9,688 nt of DNA from Actinomycetes bacterium (GTDB taxonomy: Bacteria; Actinomycetota; Aquicultoria; CAJVYJ01; JAUVQD01). This document shows positions 1 to 6,827 of the stretch, one piece after another (the stretch's first letter is position 1; each line of letters opens with the position of its first letter). The stretch lies in NCBI GenBank assembly GCA_030666075.1, contig DAOUYN010000017.1, positions 1 through 9,688 of the forward strand. The letters are read 5' to 3'. The position numbers and the translations under genes were made by a program. The notes below the pieces were generated by a model, which saw only the letters and a program-made list of their open reading frames with translations, was not told the origin of the DNA and ran no database searches.

Positions 1-1
1 G

Positions 2-2056
2 CGGAAACAGCTCGACTCGTCCATTAGGGCCGTTTTTGACTCCTGGAATAATAAGCGGGCCGTAGACTACCGCCGCCTTTATAAGATACCCGAGACTCTC
101 GGTACGGCGGTAAACGTCCAGACGATGGTCTTCGGCAATCAAGGCAATTCTTCGGGTACCGGGGTAGCTTTTACTCGTGACGCCGCTACCGGCGCCAACG
201 AGTTCTATGGCGATTACCTGACGAATGCCCAGGGCGAGGATGTCGTTGCCGGGATCCGGCTCACAAAGCCGATCGCCGAGCTTGAGCAGGAGATGCCGGA
301 GGTTTACGGCGATCTGATGCGGACCCTAAATATATTAGAGAAACACTATCGCGACATGTGCGATACCGAGTTCACTGTCGATAAAGGCAAGCTCTATATG
401 CTCCAGACCCGTGTTGGCAAGAGGACGGCCGCGGCCGCCCTGAAGATCGCCGTCGATATGGTGGAGGAAGGACTTATCTCCAAAGAAGAAGCGGTGATGC
501 GGATAGAACCCGACCAGCTAGACCAGCTGCTGCACCCGCGTTTTGATCCGAAAGCCGACCTCGATGTGCTCACCAAGGGGCTTAATGCGTCACCGGGCGC
601 GGCGGTCGGCAAAGTCGTTTTCGATGCCGACGAGGCCGAGCGTTTAGGGGAGCAGGGCGAGAAAGTCATTCTAACTCGCTGGGAGACGACCCCCGACGAC
701 CTCCACGGCATGATCGCCGCGCAGGGCATCCTGACCAGCCATGGCGGCAAGACCAGCCACGCGGCCGTTGTCGCCAGAGGCATGGGCAAGCCGTGTGTCG
801 CCGGTGCGGGCGAGCTAAAAATCGACATGCGCAACCAAGTATTCAGTGTTAACGGTATCAGTGTTAAGGGCGGCGATATCATCAGCATCGATGGGACGAC
901 CGGCCGGGTCATTGTGGGCGAGGTGTCGTTGGTAGAACCGAAACCGACGCCGGAATTAGAGACCGTCCTCGGGTGGGCCGATGAGTTGCGTCGTCTCGGT
1001 GTGCGGACCAACGCGGATACACCGGAAGATGCTGTTAAGGCTCGAGAGTTTGGCGCCGAAGGCATTGGACTGGCCCGGACCGAGCACATGTTTCTTGGAG
1101 ACAGGCTCCCGATCGTTCAAAAAATGATCCTTGGCGATGACGAAGAGAAGAAGGCGGCGTTGGCCGAGCTGAAAGAAGTCCAGAAAAGTGACTTTTCCGG
1201 CATCCTCACGGCTATGGATGGGTTGCCTGTGACGATCCGGCTTCTCGATCCGCCGCTTCACGAGTTCTTGCCAGACCTGGTAGGGCTTGAGGTGGAAGTG
1301 GCCAAGATGGAGTGTCAAGACGCGACGGAAACGGACTTGAACGAGAAACGCGGGCTTTTAGCTCGCGTTCAGGCCATGACCGAGGCCAATCCCATGCTGG
1401 GTCTTCGGGGCTGCCGTCTCGGTATCCTCGAGCCGGAGATCTATAAGATGCAGGCCCGGGCGATCATGGAAGCGGCGGTCGAGCTCAAGGCCGCGGGCAA
1501 AGACCCGCACGTTGAGATCATGGTCCCGCTCGTGGCGGTCCTGTCCGAACTGAGCTACCTGAAAGAAAAGATCAAGGCTGTCTGTGATGAGGTCCTGGAC
1601 GCCAGCGGGGAACAGCTCTCGTATAAGATAGGCACTATGATCGAGCTGCCCCGGGCGGCGCTCACAGCCGACGAGGTCGCCGAGGACGCGGAGTTCTTCT
1701 CATTCGGCACCAACGACCTGACCCAAACGACCTTCGGGTTCAGTCGCGACGATATCGAGGGCAAGATCCTCGCCCGCTACCTTGACCACAAGATACTCGA
1801 GAGCAATCCATTCGAGATCATAGATCCCGGTGTGGGCAAGCTCATCAAGACCGCCTGTGAACTTGGCCGCCAGACCAATCCGACCCTAAAGCTCGGGATC
1901 TGCGGGGAGCACGGCGGAGAACCGAATTCAGTGAAGTTCTTCAATGAGGTCGGTCTCGACTACGTCAGTTGTTCTCCGTATCGTGTACCGCTGGCCCGTT
2001 TGGCTGCCGCCCAGGCGTCCATCGCCGAGCGGACTGCCGCCGGGACTACAGCCTGA
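2..2056 (+). CDS. ppdK: Pyruvate, phosphate dikinase, 5'-truncated by the window edge
   Basis: The enzyme interconverts pyruvate + ATP + phosphate and PEP + AMP + pyrophosphate in the cytoplasm. The open frame runs back to base 2 without a start, so the gene begins upstream; the internal ATG at 125 is not the start. 684 residues are visible of the usual 870-900, so about 200 N-terminal residues of the ATP-grasp domain are missing. Visible in order: the end of the nucleotide-binding domain (VFGNQG, GVAFTRD); the swivelling phosphohistidine domain with GGKTSHAAVVARG, whose His is encoded at 758-760; and the C-terminal PEP/pyruvate TIM barrel (GIGLARTEHMF, NPMLGLRGCR, SFGTNDLTQTTFG). The catalytic Cys of the CGEHGG motif (1901-1903) corresponds to Cys831 of the Clostridium symbiosum enzyme. 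His-to-Cys spacing is 381 residues against 376 there, so the visible part looks intact and functional. It ends with SCSPYRVPLARLAAAQ, the normal family C-terminus. Downstream is a separate promoter, so it is probably the last gene of its transcript. Confidence 0.97.
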   Translation, partial: RKQLDSSIRAVFDSWNNKRAVDYRRLYKIPETLGTAVNVQTMVFGNQGNSSGTGVAFTRDAATGANEFYGDYLTNAQGEDVVAGIRLTKPIAELEQEMPEVYGDLMRTLNILEKHYRDMCDTEFTVDKGKLYMLQTRVGKRTAAAALKIAVDMVEEGLISKEEAVMRIEPDQLDQLLHPRFDPKADLDVLTKGLNASPGAAVGKVVFDADEAERLGEQGEKVILTRWETTPDDLHGMIAAQGILTSHGGKTSHAAVVARGMGKPCVAGAGELKIDMRNQVFSVNGISVKGGDIISIDGTTGRVIVGEVSLVEPKPTPELETVLGWADELRRLGVRTNADTPEDAVKAREFGAEGIGLARTEHMFLGDRLPIVQKMILGDDEEKKAALAELKEVQKSDFSGILTAMDGLPVTIRLLDPPLHEFLPDLVGLEVEVAKMECQDATETDLNEKRGLLARVQAMTEANPMLGLRGCRLGILEPEIYKMQARAIMEAAVELKAAGKDPHVEIMVPLVAVLSELSYLKEKIKAVCDEVLDASGEQLSYKIGTMIELPRAALTADEVAEDAEFFSFGTNDLTQTTFGFSRDDIEGKILARYLDHKILESNPFEIIDPGVGKLIKTACELGRQTNPTLKLGICGEHGGEPNSVKFFNEVGLDYVSCSPYRVPLARLAAAQASIAERTAAGTTA

Positions 2057-2105
2057 CCTGACCCCGTCTTTGCGAATATCCATCACTTTGTTGCCTGGCA
2101 GGCGT

Positions 2106-2135
2106 TTGACCGGGTTGTTTTCGGGTATCTAAGAT
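2106..2135 (+). promoter_or_regulatory. Putative promoter of the lipoprotein gene
   Basis: A -35 box TTGACC (2106-2111, 5 of 6 to consensus) lies 18 bases before a -10 box TAAGAT (2130-2135, 4 of 6, TANNNT type). Predicted start is near 2142, giving a leader of about 40 bases before the lipoprotein start. The -10 sits inside a dyad GGTATC-taa-GATATC (2124-2138), a possible operator. This is pattern matching only. Confidence 0.45.
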
Positions 2136-2146
2136 ATCGGCAAGAC

Positions 2147-2163
2147 GTTGGTTCGAGTCCGAC
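2147..2163 (+). other. tRNA T-arm-like hairpin in the lipoprotein mRNA leader
   Basis: GTTGG-TTCGAGT-CCGAC forms a 5-bp stem with a 7-base loop starting TTCGA, the exact form of a tRNA T-arm. It is followed by TAGGGGA, which could pass for a 3' acceptor strand. No matching 5' acceptor strand, D-arm or anticodon arm can be folded upstream, so this is not a whole tRNA. It is either a chance leader hairpin or the 3' remnant of a tRNA gene. It ends one base before the Shine-Dalgarno sequence of the next gene. Confidence 0.35.
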
Positions 2164-2164
2164 T

Positions 2165-2172
2165 AGGGGAGG
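2165..2172 (+). promoter_or_regulatory. Ribosome binding site deciding the lipoprotein start
   Basis: AGGGGAGG is a strong Shine-Dalgarno sequence. It lies only one base before the ATG at 2174, too close to serve it, but ten bases before the in-frame GTG at 2183. That favours GTG 2183 as the start. Confidence 0.55.
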
Positions 2173-2182
2173 AATGCAGGGA

Positions 2183-2653
2183 GTGTCACAAAGATCCAGG
2201 CGCCTGCTTATAGTCGCCTTTGTTGCGCTCCTTGTCCCCGGACCTCTTGCCGGCTGTAACCTTTCACCTGCTCCGCCGGAAGAAAAAGTCGAAACGGTCC
2301 CCAAGGTCCAGGTAGAAAAAGTGACGACGATCGAGATCCCGGCGCAGTGGCCAAAAGACATCCCGATTTATCCAGGCGCGCAGATCGTTTCCGAGACACC
2401 GACCGTATCCGGGCAGAGCCTGACTCTCAAGACGGAGGATACGGCAGCCGAGGTCTTCAATTGGTATTTCGACCGCCTCGATTCCGAGAATTGGATAATG
2501 CCCGCGCCGATGCTCGATGTCGCCAGGAATGTCGCTTCGATCAGCGGCACTCTTGACGGGCGGACGCTGAGATTTATAGCCCAGACGGCTGAGACGGAAG
2601 AGGGCTATACCTCGTTCTCGATCACGGCCGATCTCCCTGTTGCCATAAAATAG
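2183..2653 (+). CDS. Small secreted lipoprotein, function unknown
   Basis: 156 residues from GTG 2183; a start at ATG 2174 would add three residues and is disfavoured by its one-base spacing from the Shine-Dalgarno. The N-terminus is a type II signal peptide: basic SQRSRR, a hydrophobic stretch, and lipobox LAGC, with the lipidated Cys being residue 25. A Pro/Glu/Lys-rich linker of about 30 residues follows. The rest is a compact domain starting near PKDIPIYPGAQIV. The pattern of an IYPGA strand, then SLTLKTEDTAAEVFNWYFDRL (an amphipathic helix ending in a YF..L motif) and a C-terminal F.ITADLP strand resembles small lipoproteins of Gram-positive and deep-branching bacteria with no assigned role. 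It is expected on the outer face of the cytoplasmic membrane. It has its own putative promoter and gives no functional link to ppdK or gatCA. I do not recognise a named family. Confidence 0.85.
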   Translation: MSQRSRRLLIVAFVALLVPGPLAGCNLSPAPPEEKVETVPKVQVEKVTTIEIPAQWPKDIPIYPGAQIVSETPTVSGQSLTLKTEDTAAEVFNWYFDRLDSENWIMPAPMLDVARNVASISGTLDGRTLRFIAQTAETEEGYTSFSITADLPVAIK

Positions 2654-2689
2654 CCGCACCGGCAAAATGAGCCTTCCCGGATATTCAGC

Positions 2690-2719
2690 TTGTACAAACG
2701 GGCTGGCTATTGCTATATT
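2690..2719 (+). promoter_or_regulatory. Putative promoter giving a leaderless gatCA mRNA
   Basis: A -35 box TTGTAC (2690-2695) lies 18 bases before an extended -10, TGC-TATATT (TG at 2711-2712, hexamer 2714-2719). The start point expected 6-7 bases after the -10 is 2725-2726, which is the A of the gatC ATG. No Shine-Dalgarno precedes that ATG. Promoter spacing and missing ribosome site agree on a leaderless transcript, common in actinobacteria. Confidence 0.55.
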
Positions 2720-2725
2720 CTGTCC

Positions 2726-3010
2726 ATGCTGATTTCCCGAGAAGATGTCGAACACGTTGCCGCCCTGGCTCGTCTAGCCTTGACCGATGAGGAGACGGAC
2801 AAACTGACGGTGGAACTGGGACAGATATTGGAGCACGCCGGCAAGATCTCCGAGATTGATACGGCCGGCGTCGAGCCCTCTGCCCACGCGATCAAAGTGA
2901 CGAATGTGTTGCGGGCCGACAAGGTCGGTGACGAGCTTTCGCAAGAAGAGGCTCTAGCCAACGCCCCCGACCGCGAGGACGATGCTTTCGGGGTCCCGAA
3001 GATCGTATGA
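2726..3010 (+). CDS. gatC: Asp-tRNA(Asn)/Glu-tRNA(Gln) amidotransferase subunit C
   Basis: GatC is the small subunit that clamps GatA to GatB in the amidotransferase converting Glu-tRNA(Gln) or Asp-tRNA(Asn) to the cognate aminoacyl-tRNA. The 94 residues match the family's usual 90-100. Family features seen: the N-terminal I.REDVEHVAALARLALTDEE segment, the central helix around QILEH..KISEIDT, the GVEPSAHA motif, the VLRADKV strand, and the closing FGVPKIV. The ATG at 2726 fits the family N-terminus. An upstream TTG at 2690 would add 12 unrelated residues and is part of the -35 box, so it is rejected. The stop overlaps the gatA start as ATGA (3007-3010), so the two are translationally coupled. 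Confidence 0.96.
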   Translation: MLISREDVEHVAALARLALTDEETDKLTVELGQILEHAGKISEIDTAGVEPSAHAIKVTNVLRADKVGDELSQEEALANAPDREDDAFGVPKIV

Positions 3011-4476
3011 CAGCCCCAAGAGCGGTCGACTACGACCTGACTATCAAAGAGGCTTCCGACCGCCTGGACCGGGGCGAGATAAGCGCGGTCGAGCTGACTG
3101 AGGCGGTTTTGTCACGCATCAACGCGGTCGAGCCACAAGTAAAGGCATATCTCCATGTCGATGAAGACAGCGCTCGCGAGCAGGCCGCCGCGGCTGATAA
3201 GAGCCGCCGGGACGGCGGCGTCGGTCCGCTTCTAGGCATACCGCTGGCAGTCAAAGATAATATTTGCATCCAAGGCATGCCCGCGACCTGCGCTTCGAAG
3301 ATCCTCAGCGGGTTCGTGTCTCCTTATGATGCTACAGTGACCGGCGCGCTCAAGAAAAGTGGCGCGGTACTTTTAGGGAAGACGAACCTCGATGAATTTG
3401 CCATGGGTTCGTCGACAGAAAACTCCGCGATGCAGGTGACGTCAAATCCTTGGGACCTATCAAGAGTACCCGGAGGTTCGAGCGGCGGCTCGGCGGCCGC
3501 GGTTGCCGCCGGGCAAGCACTGGCGGCCCTGGGGTCGGATACCGGCGGCTCTATCAGGCAGCCGGCCGCTTTCTGCGGCGTTGTCGGCTTAAAACCGACT
3601 TACGGTGTCGTTTCGCGCTATGGTCTGGTCGCTTTTGCTTCTTCGTTGGACCAGATCGGGCCGCTGACAAAAGACGTCGCCGACGCGGCTTTGCTCCTGA
3701 ACGTTTTGGCCGGCCATGATCGACATGATTCGACATCGATCGATCGAGAATATCCGGATTTCACTGCCGCCCTGGATGGCGGTGTCGATGGATTGAGGCT
3801 GGGTTTCCCCCAAGAGCTGGTGGCCGAAGGCGTTAGTGACGATATCAAGGCGGTCGTCGACGGGACTATCAAGAAGTTGGAAGCCCAGGGGGCGATAGTG
3901 GAGCCGGTCAGTCTACCTACGCTGGCCTACGCCTTGTCCGCCTATTACATAATCGCGCCGGCCGAAGCCAGCTCCAACCTGGCCCGTTTCGATGGGGTCA
4001 GGTACGGGCGTCGGGCCGAGGGCGCCAAAGACCTGTTGGAAATGTATAAAAGAACCCGGGCCGAAGGTTTCGGGCCGGAGGTCAAGCGCCGTATCATGCT
4101 GGGCACCTACGCGCTCAGCGCTGGCTATTACGATGCCTATTACGGTCAGGCCCAGAAAGTACGGACACTCATTATTGACGAATTCAAACAGGCGTTCGAC
4201 AAGTTCGATGCCTTGATCAGTCCGACCACGCCGACCACGGCTTTTGAGATCGGCGCCAAGACCGCCAGTCCGGTCGAGATGTACCTGTCGGATGTGCTCA
4301 CGATACCGGCGAACCTGGCAGGTCTACCGGCTATTTCTGTTCCGGTTGGTCTGGTCGAAGGCCTACCGGTCGGTCTGCAGGTGATGGCCAAACATTTCGA
4401 CGAGACGACCGTCTTGCGGGTCGGGGCGGCCGTGGAGCGCCAGGCCGCTTTCGGCGAGCGGCCCCTGCTCGACTGA
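3007..4476 (+). CDS. gatA: Asp-tRNA(Asn)/Glu-tRNA(Gln) amidotransferase subunit A
   Basis: GatA is the glutaminase subunit: it releases ammonia from glutamine for transamidation of mischarged tRNA on GatB. It belongs to the amidase-signature family. Length 489 residues is normal. The Ser-cisSer-Lys triad is present: Lys83 in PLAVKDN, Ser158 in the GGSSGGSAAAVA signature, and Ser182 in GSDTGGSIRQPA. These equal Staphylococcus aureus Lys79, Ser154 and Ser178 with a constant offset of four. The GatA-typical segments VVGLKPTYG, VSRYGLVAFASSLDQIGP and the C-terminal GLPAISVPVG and LPVGLQVMA are all visible. The start ATG overlaps the gatC stop. gatB does not follow; an oxidoreductase does, after 55 bases. 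So gatB must be elsewhere if the complex is complete. Confidence 0.97.
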   Translation: MTAPRAVDYDLTIKEASDRLDRGEISAVELTEAVLSRINAVEPQVKAYLHVDEDSAREQAAAADKSRRDGGVGPLLGIPLAVKDNICIQGMPATCASKILSGFVSPYDATVTGALKKSGAVLLGKTNLDEFAMGSSTENSAMQVTSNPWDLSRVPGGSSGGSAAAVAAGQALAALGSDTGGSIRQPAAFCGVVGLKPTYGVVSRYGLVAFASSLDQIGPLTKDVADAALLLNVLAGHDRHDSTSIDREYPDFTAALDGGVDGLRLGFPQELVAEGVSDDIKAVVDGTIKKLEAQGAIVEPVSLPTLAYALSAYYIIAPAEASSNLARFDGVRYGRRAEGAKDLLEMYKRTRAEGFGPEVKRRIMLGTYALSAGYYDAYYGQAQKVRTLIIDEFKQAFDKFDALISPTTPTTAFEIGAKTASPVEMYLSDVLTIPANLAGLPAISVPVGLVEGLPVGLQVMAKHFDETTVLRVGAAVERQAAFGERPLLD

Positions 4477-4492
4477 GCTTACTCAAACAAAG

Positions 4493-4514
4493 GCCGGTGC
4501 CCCTAGGCGTCGGC
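4493..4514 (+). repeat. GC-rich inverted repeat between gatA and the oxidoreductase gene
   Basis: GCCGGTGCC (4493-4501), loop CCTA, GGCGTCGGC (4506-4514): nine pairs, seven Watson-Crick and two G-U. On the plus strand no T-run follows, so it is not a canonical intrinsic terminator for gatCA. On the minus strand it is followed by CTTTGTTTG, weakly terminator-like. It ends seven bases before the Shine-Dalgarno of the next gene, so it may act as a processing, stabilising or partial-termination element. Confidence 0.5.
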
Positions 4515-4531
4515 GGCGACTAGGAGCGTAG

Positions 4532-6448
4532 TTGGGACCGTATCCGCACATATTCTCCCCGGGAAATATAGGAATCCTCAATCTCCACAATCGTTTGATC
4601 ATGTCCTTGTATCCAACCAAGTACGGTGAAAATGGCCAGGTCACGGAGCGGTTGATCGAGTTCTTCCGAGCCAGGGCCCGCGGCGGGGTCGCGTTGATAG
4701 TCATGGATGGGTTTTGCCTCGACTACCCCGGGGCCTATAAGGGGCCGGCGGAACTTCGCGCTGATGGCCCGGAGCACATTCAGGGCTTACGTGAATTGAT
4801 CGGCGCGGTCAACAATGAAGGGACTCGCGCTTTTACCCAATTGAACTACCCGGCGGAGCGGCCGGTCGATCCGGGAACACCGGGGGCCAAGGAGAAAAAA
4901 GGTCGCTGGATGCTGCCGCTTGTAGACGCGGCGGACGCCGACGTTATGCACCACGTGATCGATTGTTTTGGTCGGGGGGCGGCACGGGCTCGAGAAATCG
5001 GGTTCGATGGAGTCGAGATCCAGGCCGGCTGGGGGGCGATGATCGCCCAGTTTCTTTCGGGTCTGACTAATTCTCGCACCGATGAATACGGCGGCCCTCT
5101 GGCCAACCGTGCCCGGCTTCTTCTCGAGATACTAGCGGAGGTCAAGCGGGTGGCCGGGGTAGATTATCCCGTTCAGATCAAATTGGTCGCCGATGAGATC
5201 TGCGCCGGGGGCTTCGGGCTGGGGGCATCGGAGATCGTGGCCCAGAAGCTGGAAAAGTTCGGCGCCGACTCTATCCTGGTCACCATCGGCAATAAGCAGA
5301 CCAAAAAGTACGCGCTCCCGCCTCATTCTCTTCCTCACGGCATCGGGACGTCTTACGCGGCGGCCCTGAAAGCCGTCGTCAATATCCCGGTCATCGCGAT
5401 GGGCAAGATCGGCTACCCTGACTTGGCCGAGCAGGTGCTGGAGTCCGGTCAAGCCGATTTTGTAGCCATGACCCGAGCCCTGATAGCTGATCCGGATTGG
5501 CCCAAGAAAGCCTTCGCGGGGAACCGGGAGGATATCCGCGGGTGCATCTATTGCCTCGACGATTGCGCGGACAAAGGGGTGCCCGGCCTGGGGCGGGCTT
5601 GTGTAAATAACCCCTTCGCCGGCCAAGAGCGGTTGCTGCCGCTTGAAAAGGCTGCAGTTCCCAAAAAGGTCTGGGTCGTCGGCGGCGGACCGGCCGGGAT
5701 GCAGGCGGCACTGACAGCGGCGCATCGGGGCCACTATGTGCAACTTTTTGAAAGAGACGGTCACCTCGGCGGACAGTTTCGACTGGCGTCCCTGACGCCA
5801 TACAAGGGAGAAGTGGGAGAGGTTGTCAGATGGCTCGAACTTCAGCTGACAAAAGACCGGATCGATTTCGAACTGAATCATGCTGTCAATAGCCGGGAAA
5901 TAATCGCCGCGGCTCCGGATGTCGTTGTTTTGGCGACGGGCTCAGAACCAAAAGAGCCTCTGCTTCCAGGGGTCGAGCAAGAGAATGTCTACAGCGCCAA
6001 AGAGTTTCTGGAGCGTCAGATCATACCGGGGCTGCATGTTGTGGTTATCGGCGGCGGCGATCTCGGATGTGAGCTGGCCGAATACGTTGCTGATCGCGGG
6101 AGCCAGGTGGTGCTTTTGGAAATCGCGGAAAAGATAATGACTCAGACTAAGTCTGTCGCTCGAGCCGACATGCTAGAGCGTCTCGAGCGCAAAGGCGTGA
6201 AGTTATACGCGCGCACCGGGGCGAGTGGCATCGGCGACGGGCACGTGATCGTCGCCGGCAAAGAAAACGAGCAGCTCAGGCTAAAAGCTGACCAAGTCAT
6301 TTACGCCGTTGGCAATAGATTTTCGCATGAGCTCTATCACGCTATAGAAGGGGAGATAGCTCAGGTCCACTTGATCGGAGACGCCGAAGAACCGGGCAAC
6401 ATCGGTCATGCCCTGCGCAGCGCCGTTCATATCGCTCGCCGGATATAG
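4532..6448 (+). CDS. Old-yellow-enzyme-type Fe-S flavoprotein oxidoreductase (FadH/BaiCD-like), atypical active site
   Basis: 638 residues in the three-part layout of 2,4-dienoyl-CoA reductase and bile-acid enone reductases. Residues 1-330 form an FMN TIM barrel (FSPGNIGILNLHNRL, TERLIEFF.ARARGGVALI, LTNSRTDEYGGPLANRARLLLEI). A 4Fe-4S site follows: Cys338, 341, 345 and 357, spaced C-x2-C-x3-C-x11-C. An FAD Rossmann fold has GGGPAG at 384-389, and an inserted NAD(P)H fold has GGGDLG at 507-512. The family should pass electrons from NAD(P)H through FAD and Fe-S to FMN for reduction of an activated C=C bond in the cytoplasm. Oddities: the usual HGAHGYL (GSEGYL in E. coli FadH) reads QAGWGAM, so the proton-donating Tyr166 equivalent is Ala. 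The region of His252 (IGWHEA in FadH) reads IGNKQT. The substrate is therefore unknown. Start is TTG 4532, with AGGAG at 4522-4526, five bases upstream. Confidence 0.9.
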   Translation: MGPYPHIFSPGNIGILNLHNRLIMSLYPTKYGENGQVTERLIEFFRARARGGVALIVMDGFCLDYPGAYKGPAELRADGPEHIQGLRELIGAVNNEGTRAFTQLNYPAERPVDPGTPGAKEKKGRWMLPLVDAADADVMHHVIDCFGRGAARAREIGFDGVEIQAGWGAMIAQFLSGLTNSRTDEYGGPLANRARLLLEILAEVKRVAGVDYPVQIKLVADEICAGGFGLGASEIVAQKLEKFGADSILVTIGNKQTKKYALPPHSLPHGIGTSYAAALKAVVNIPVIAMGKIGYPDLAEQVLESGQADFVAMTRALIADPDWPKKAFAGNREDIRGCIYCLDDCADKGVPGLGRACVNNPFAGQERLLPLEKAAVPKKVWVVGGGPAGMQAALTAAHRGHYVQLFERDGHLGGQFRLASLTPYKGEVGEVVRWLELQLTKDRIDFELNHAVNSREIIAAAPDVVVLATGSEPKEPLLPGVEQENVYSAKEFLERQIIPGLHVVVIGGGDLGCELAEYVADRGSQVVLLEIAEKIMTQTKSVARADMLERLERKGVKLYARTGASGIGDGHVIVAGKENEQLRLKADQVIYAVGNRFSHELYHAIEGEIAQVHLIGDAEEPGNIGHALRSAVHIARRI

Positions 6449-6459
6449 CGAGGCCGGGC

Positions 6460-6684
6460 TTAGACCAGCGCCGCTTCGACTGATTTGATCTCGGGCACGT
6501 TCTCTTTAATGACCCGCTCGACACCGTTCTTAAGCGTCATCTGAGACATCGGGCAACCATGACAGGCCCCGGTCAAACGAACCGTAACGACCCCGTCCTT
6601 CACATCTACTAATTCGACGTCTCCGCCGTCGGCGCGCAGGTGGGGGCGTATCTGGTCGAGTACTTCCTCAATTCTCTCGTTCAT
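6460..6684 (-). CDS. Small NifU-like Fe-S cluster scaffold/carrier protein
   Basis: 74 residues, forming a stand-alone NifU C-terminal domain (Nfu type) that holds or transfers an Fe-S cluster, usually as a dimer sharing two CxxC pairs. Seen: the N-terminal helix VLDQIRPHLRADGGDVELV, and the cluster motif TGACHGCPMSQMTL with Cys41 and Cys44. The start at 6684 is set by AGGAGG with a five-base gap; an in-frame ATG at 6708 would add eight residues that include the translated Shine-Dalgarno and is rejected. It is convergent with the oxidoreductase, with 11 bases between stops, and divergent from the structured RNA. It could supply clusters to the neighbouring 4Fe-4S enzyme, but adjacency on opposite strands is weak evidence. 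Confidence 0.94.
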   Translation of the reverse strand: MNERIEEVLDQIRPHLRADGGDVELVDVKDGVVTVRLTGACHGCPMSQMTLKNGVERVIKENVPEIKSVEAALV

Positions 6685-6714
6685 ATTACCTCCTTTGGAA
6701 TCTATCAATATATC

Positions 6715-6720
6715 ATTATA
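6715..6720 (-). promoter_or_regulatory. -10 box for the NifU-like gene
   Basis: On the minus strand a perfect TATAAT occupies 6720-6715, putting the start near 6708 and giving a leader of about 25 bases before the Shine-Dalgarno and ATG 6684. I found no good -35 at 16-19 bases. It is back to back with the plus-strand promoter at 6759-6787. Confidence 0.5.
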
Positions 6721-6758
6721 GAACCGGTCTGTCTAAGCTGTGTCGGCAACCCTTTCTG

Positions 6759-6787
6759 TTCATATTTCACCCAAAAAATGGTATATT
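6759..6787 (+). promoter_or_regulatory. Putative promoter upstream of the structured RNA
   Basis: TTCATA (6759-6764, 4 of 6 to the -35 consensus) lies 17 bases before an extended -10, TGG-TATATT (TG at 6779-6780, hexamer 6782-6787). Predicted start is near 6794, about 34 bases before the paired 5' end of the RNA, so a 5' extension would need trimming. A second -10-like TAAGAT (6817-6822) would start transcription at 6828-6829, exactly at the closing helix, but lacks a -35 box. Either could be used. Confidence 0.45.
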
Positions 6788-6827
6788 AGACAAGAGTTCA
6801 AGGTATATATTAAGCGTAAGATTATTT

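Noticed and set aside
394..1089. 231-residue open frame on the minus strand
   Set aside because: Antisense shadow of ppdK; rich in Ser/Pro/Arg with no recognisable domain.
2093..2107. Terminator after ppdK (GCCT-GGC-AGGC followed by GTTTG)
   Set aside because: Only a 4-bp stem with a 3-base loop and no real T-run.
2061..2171. Complete tRNA gene ending at 2171
   Set aside because: No 5' acceptor strand complementary to TAGGGGA, no D-arm, and no anticodon stem-loop with a U33 in the right place. The only CCCC run upstream (2062-2065) is too far away and mismatched.
2083..2361. Minus-strand frame with GLEPTSCR, a sequence often seen in false proteins translated across tRNA genes
   Set aside because: Not a protein. 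It did draw attention to the T-arm-like hairpin, but a full tRNA cannot be folded.
2653..2667. Terminator after the lipoprotein gene (GCCG-CAC-CGGC)
   Set aside because: 4-bp stem followed by AAAA, not T.
5132..5881. 249-residue open frame on the minus strand
   Set aside because: It lies wholly inside the oxidoreductase gene, whose motifs are unambiguous. The composition is low in family-like patterns and is typical of antisense frames in GC-rich coding DNA.
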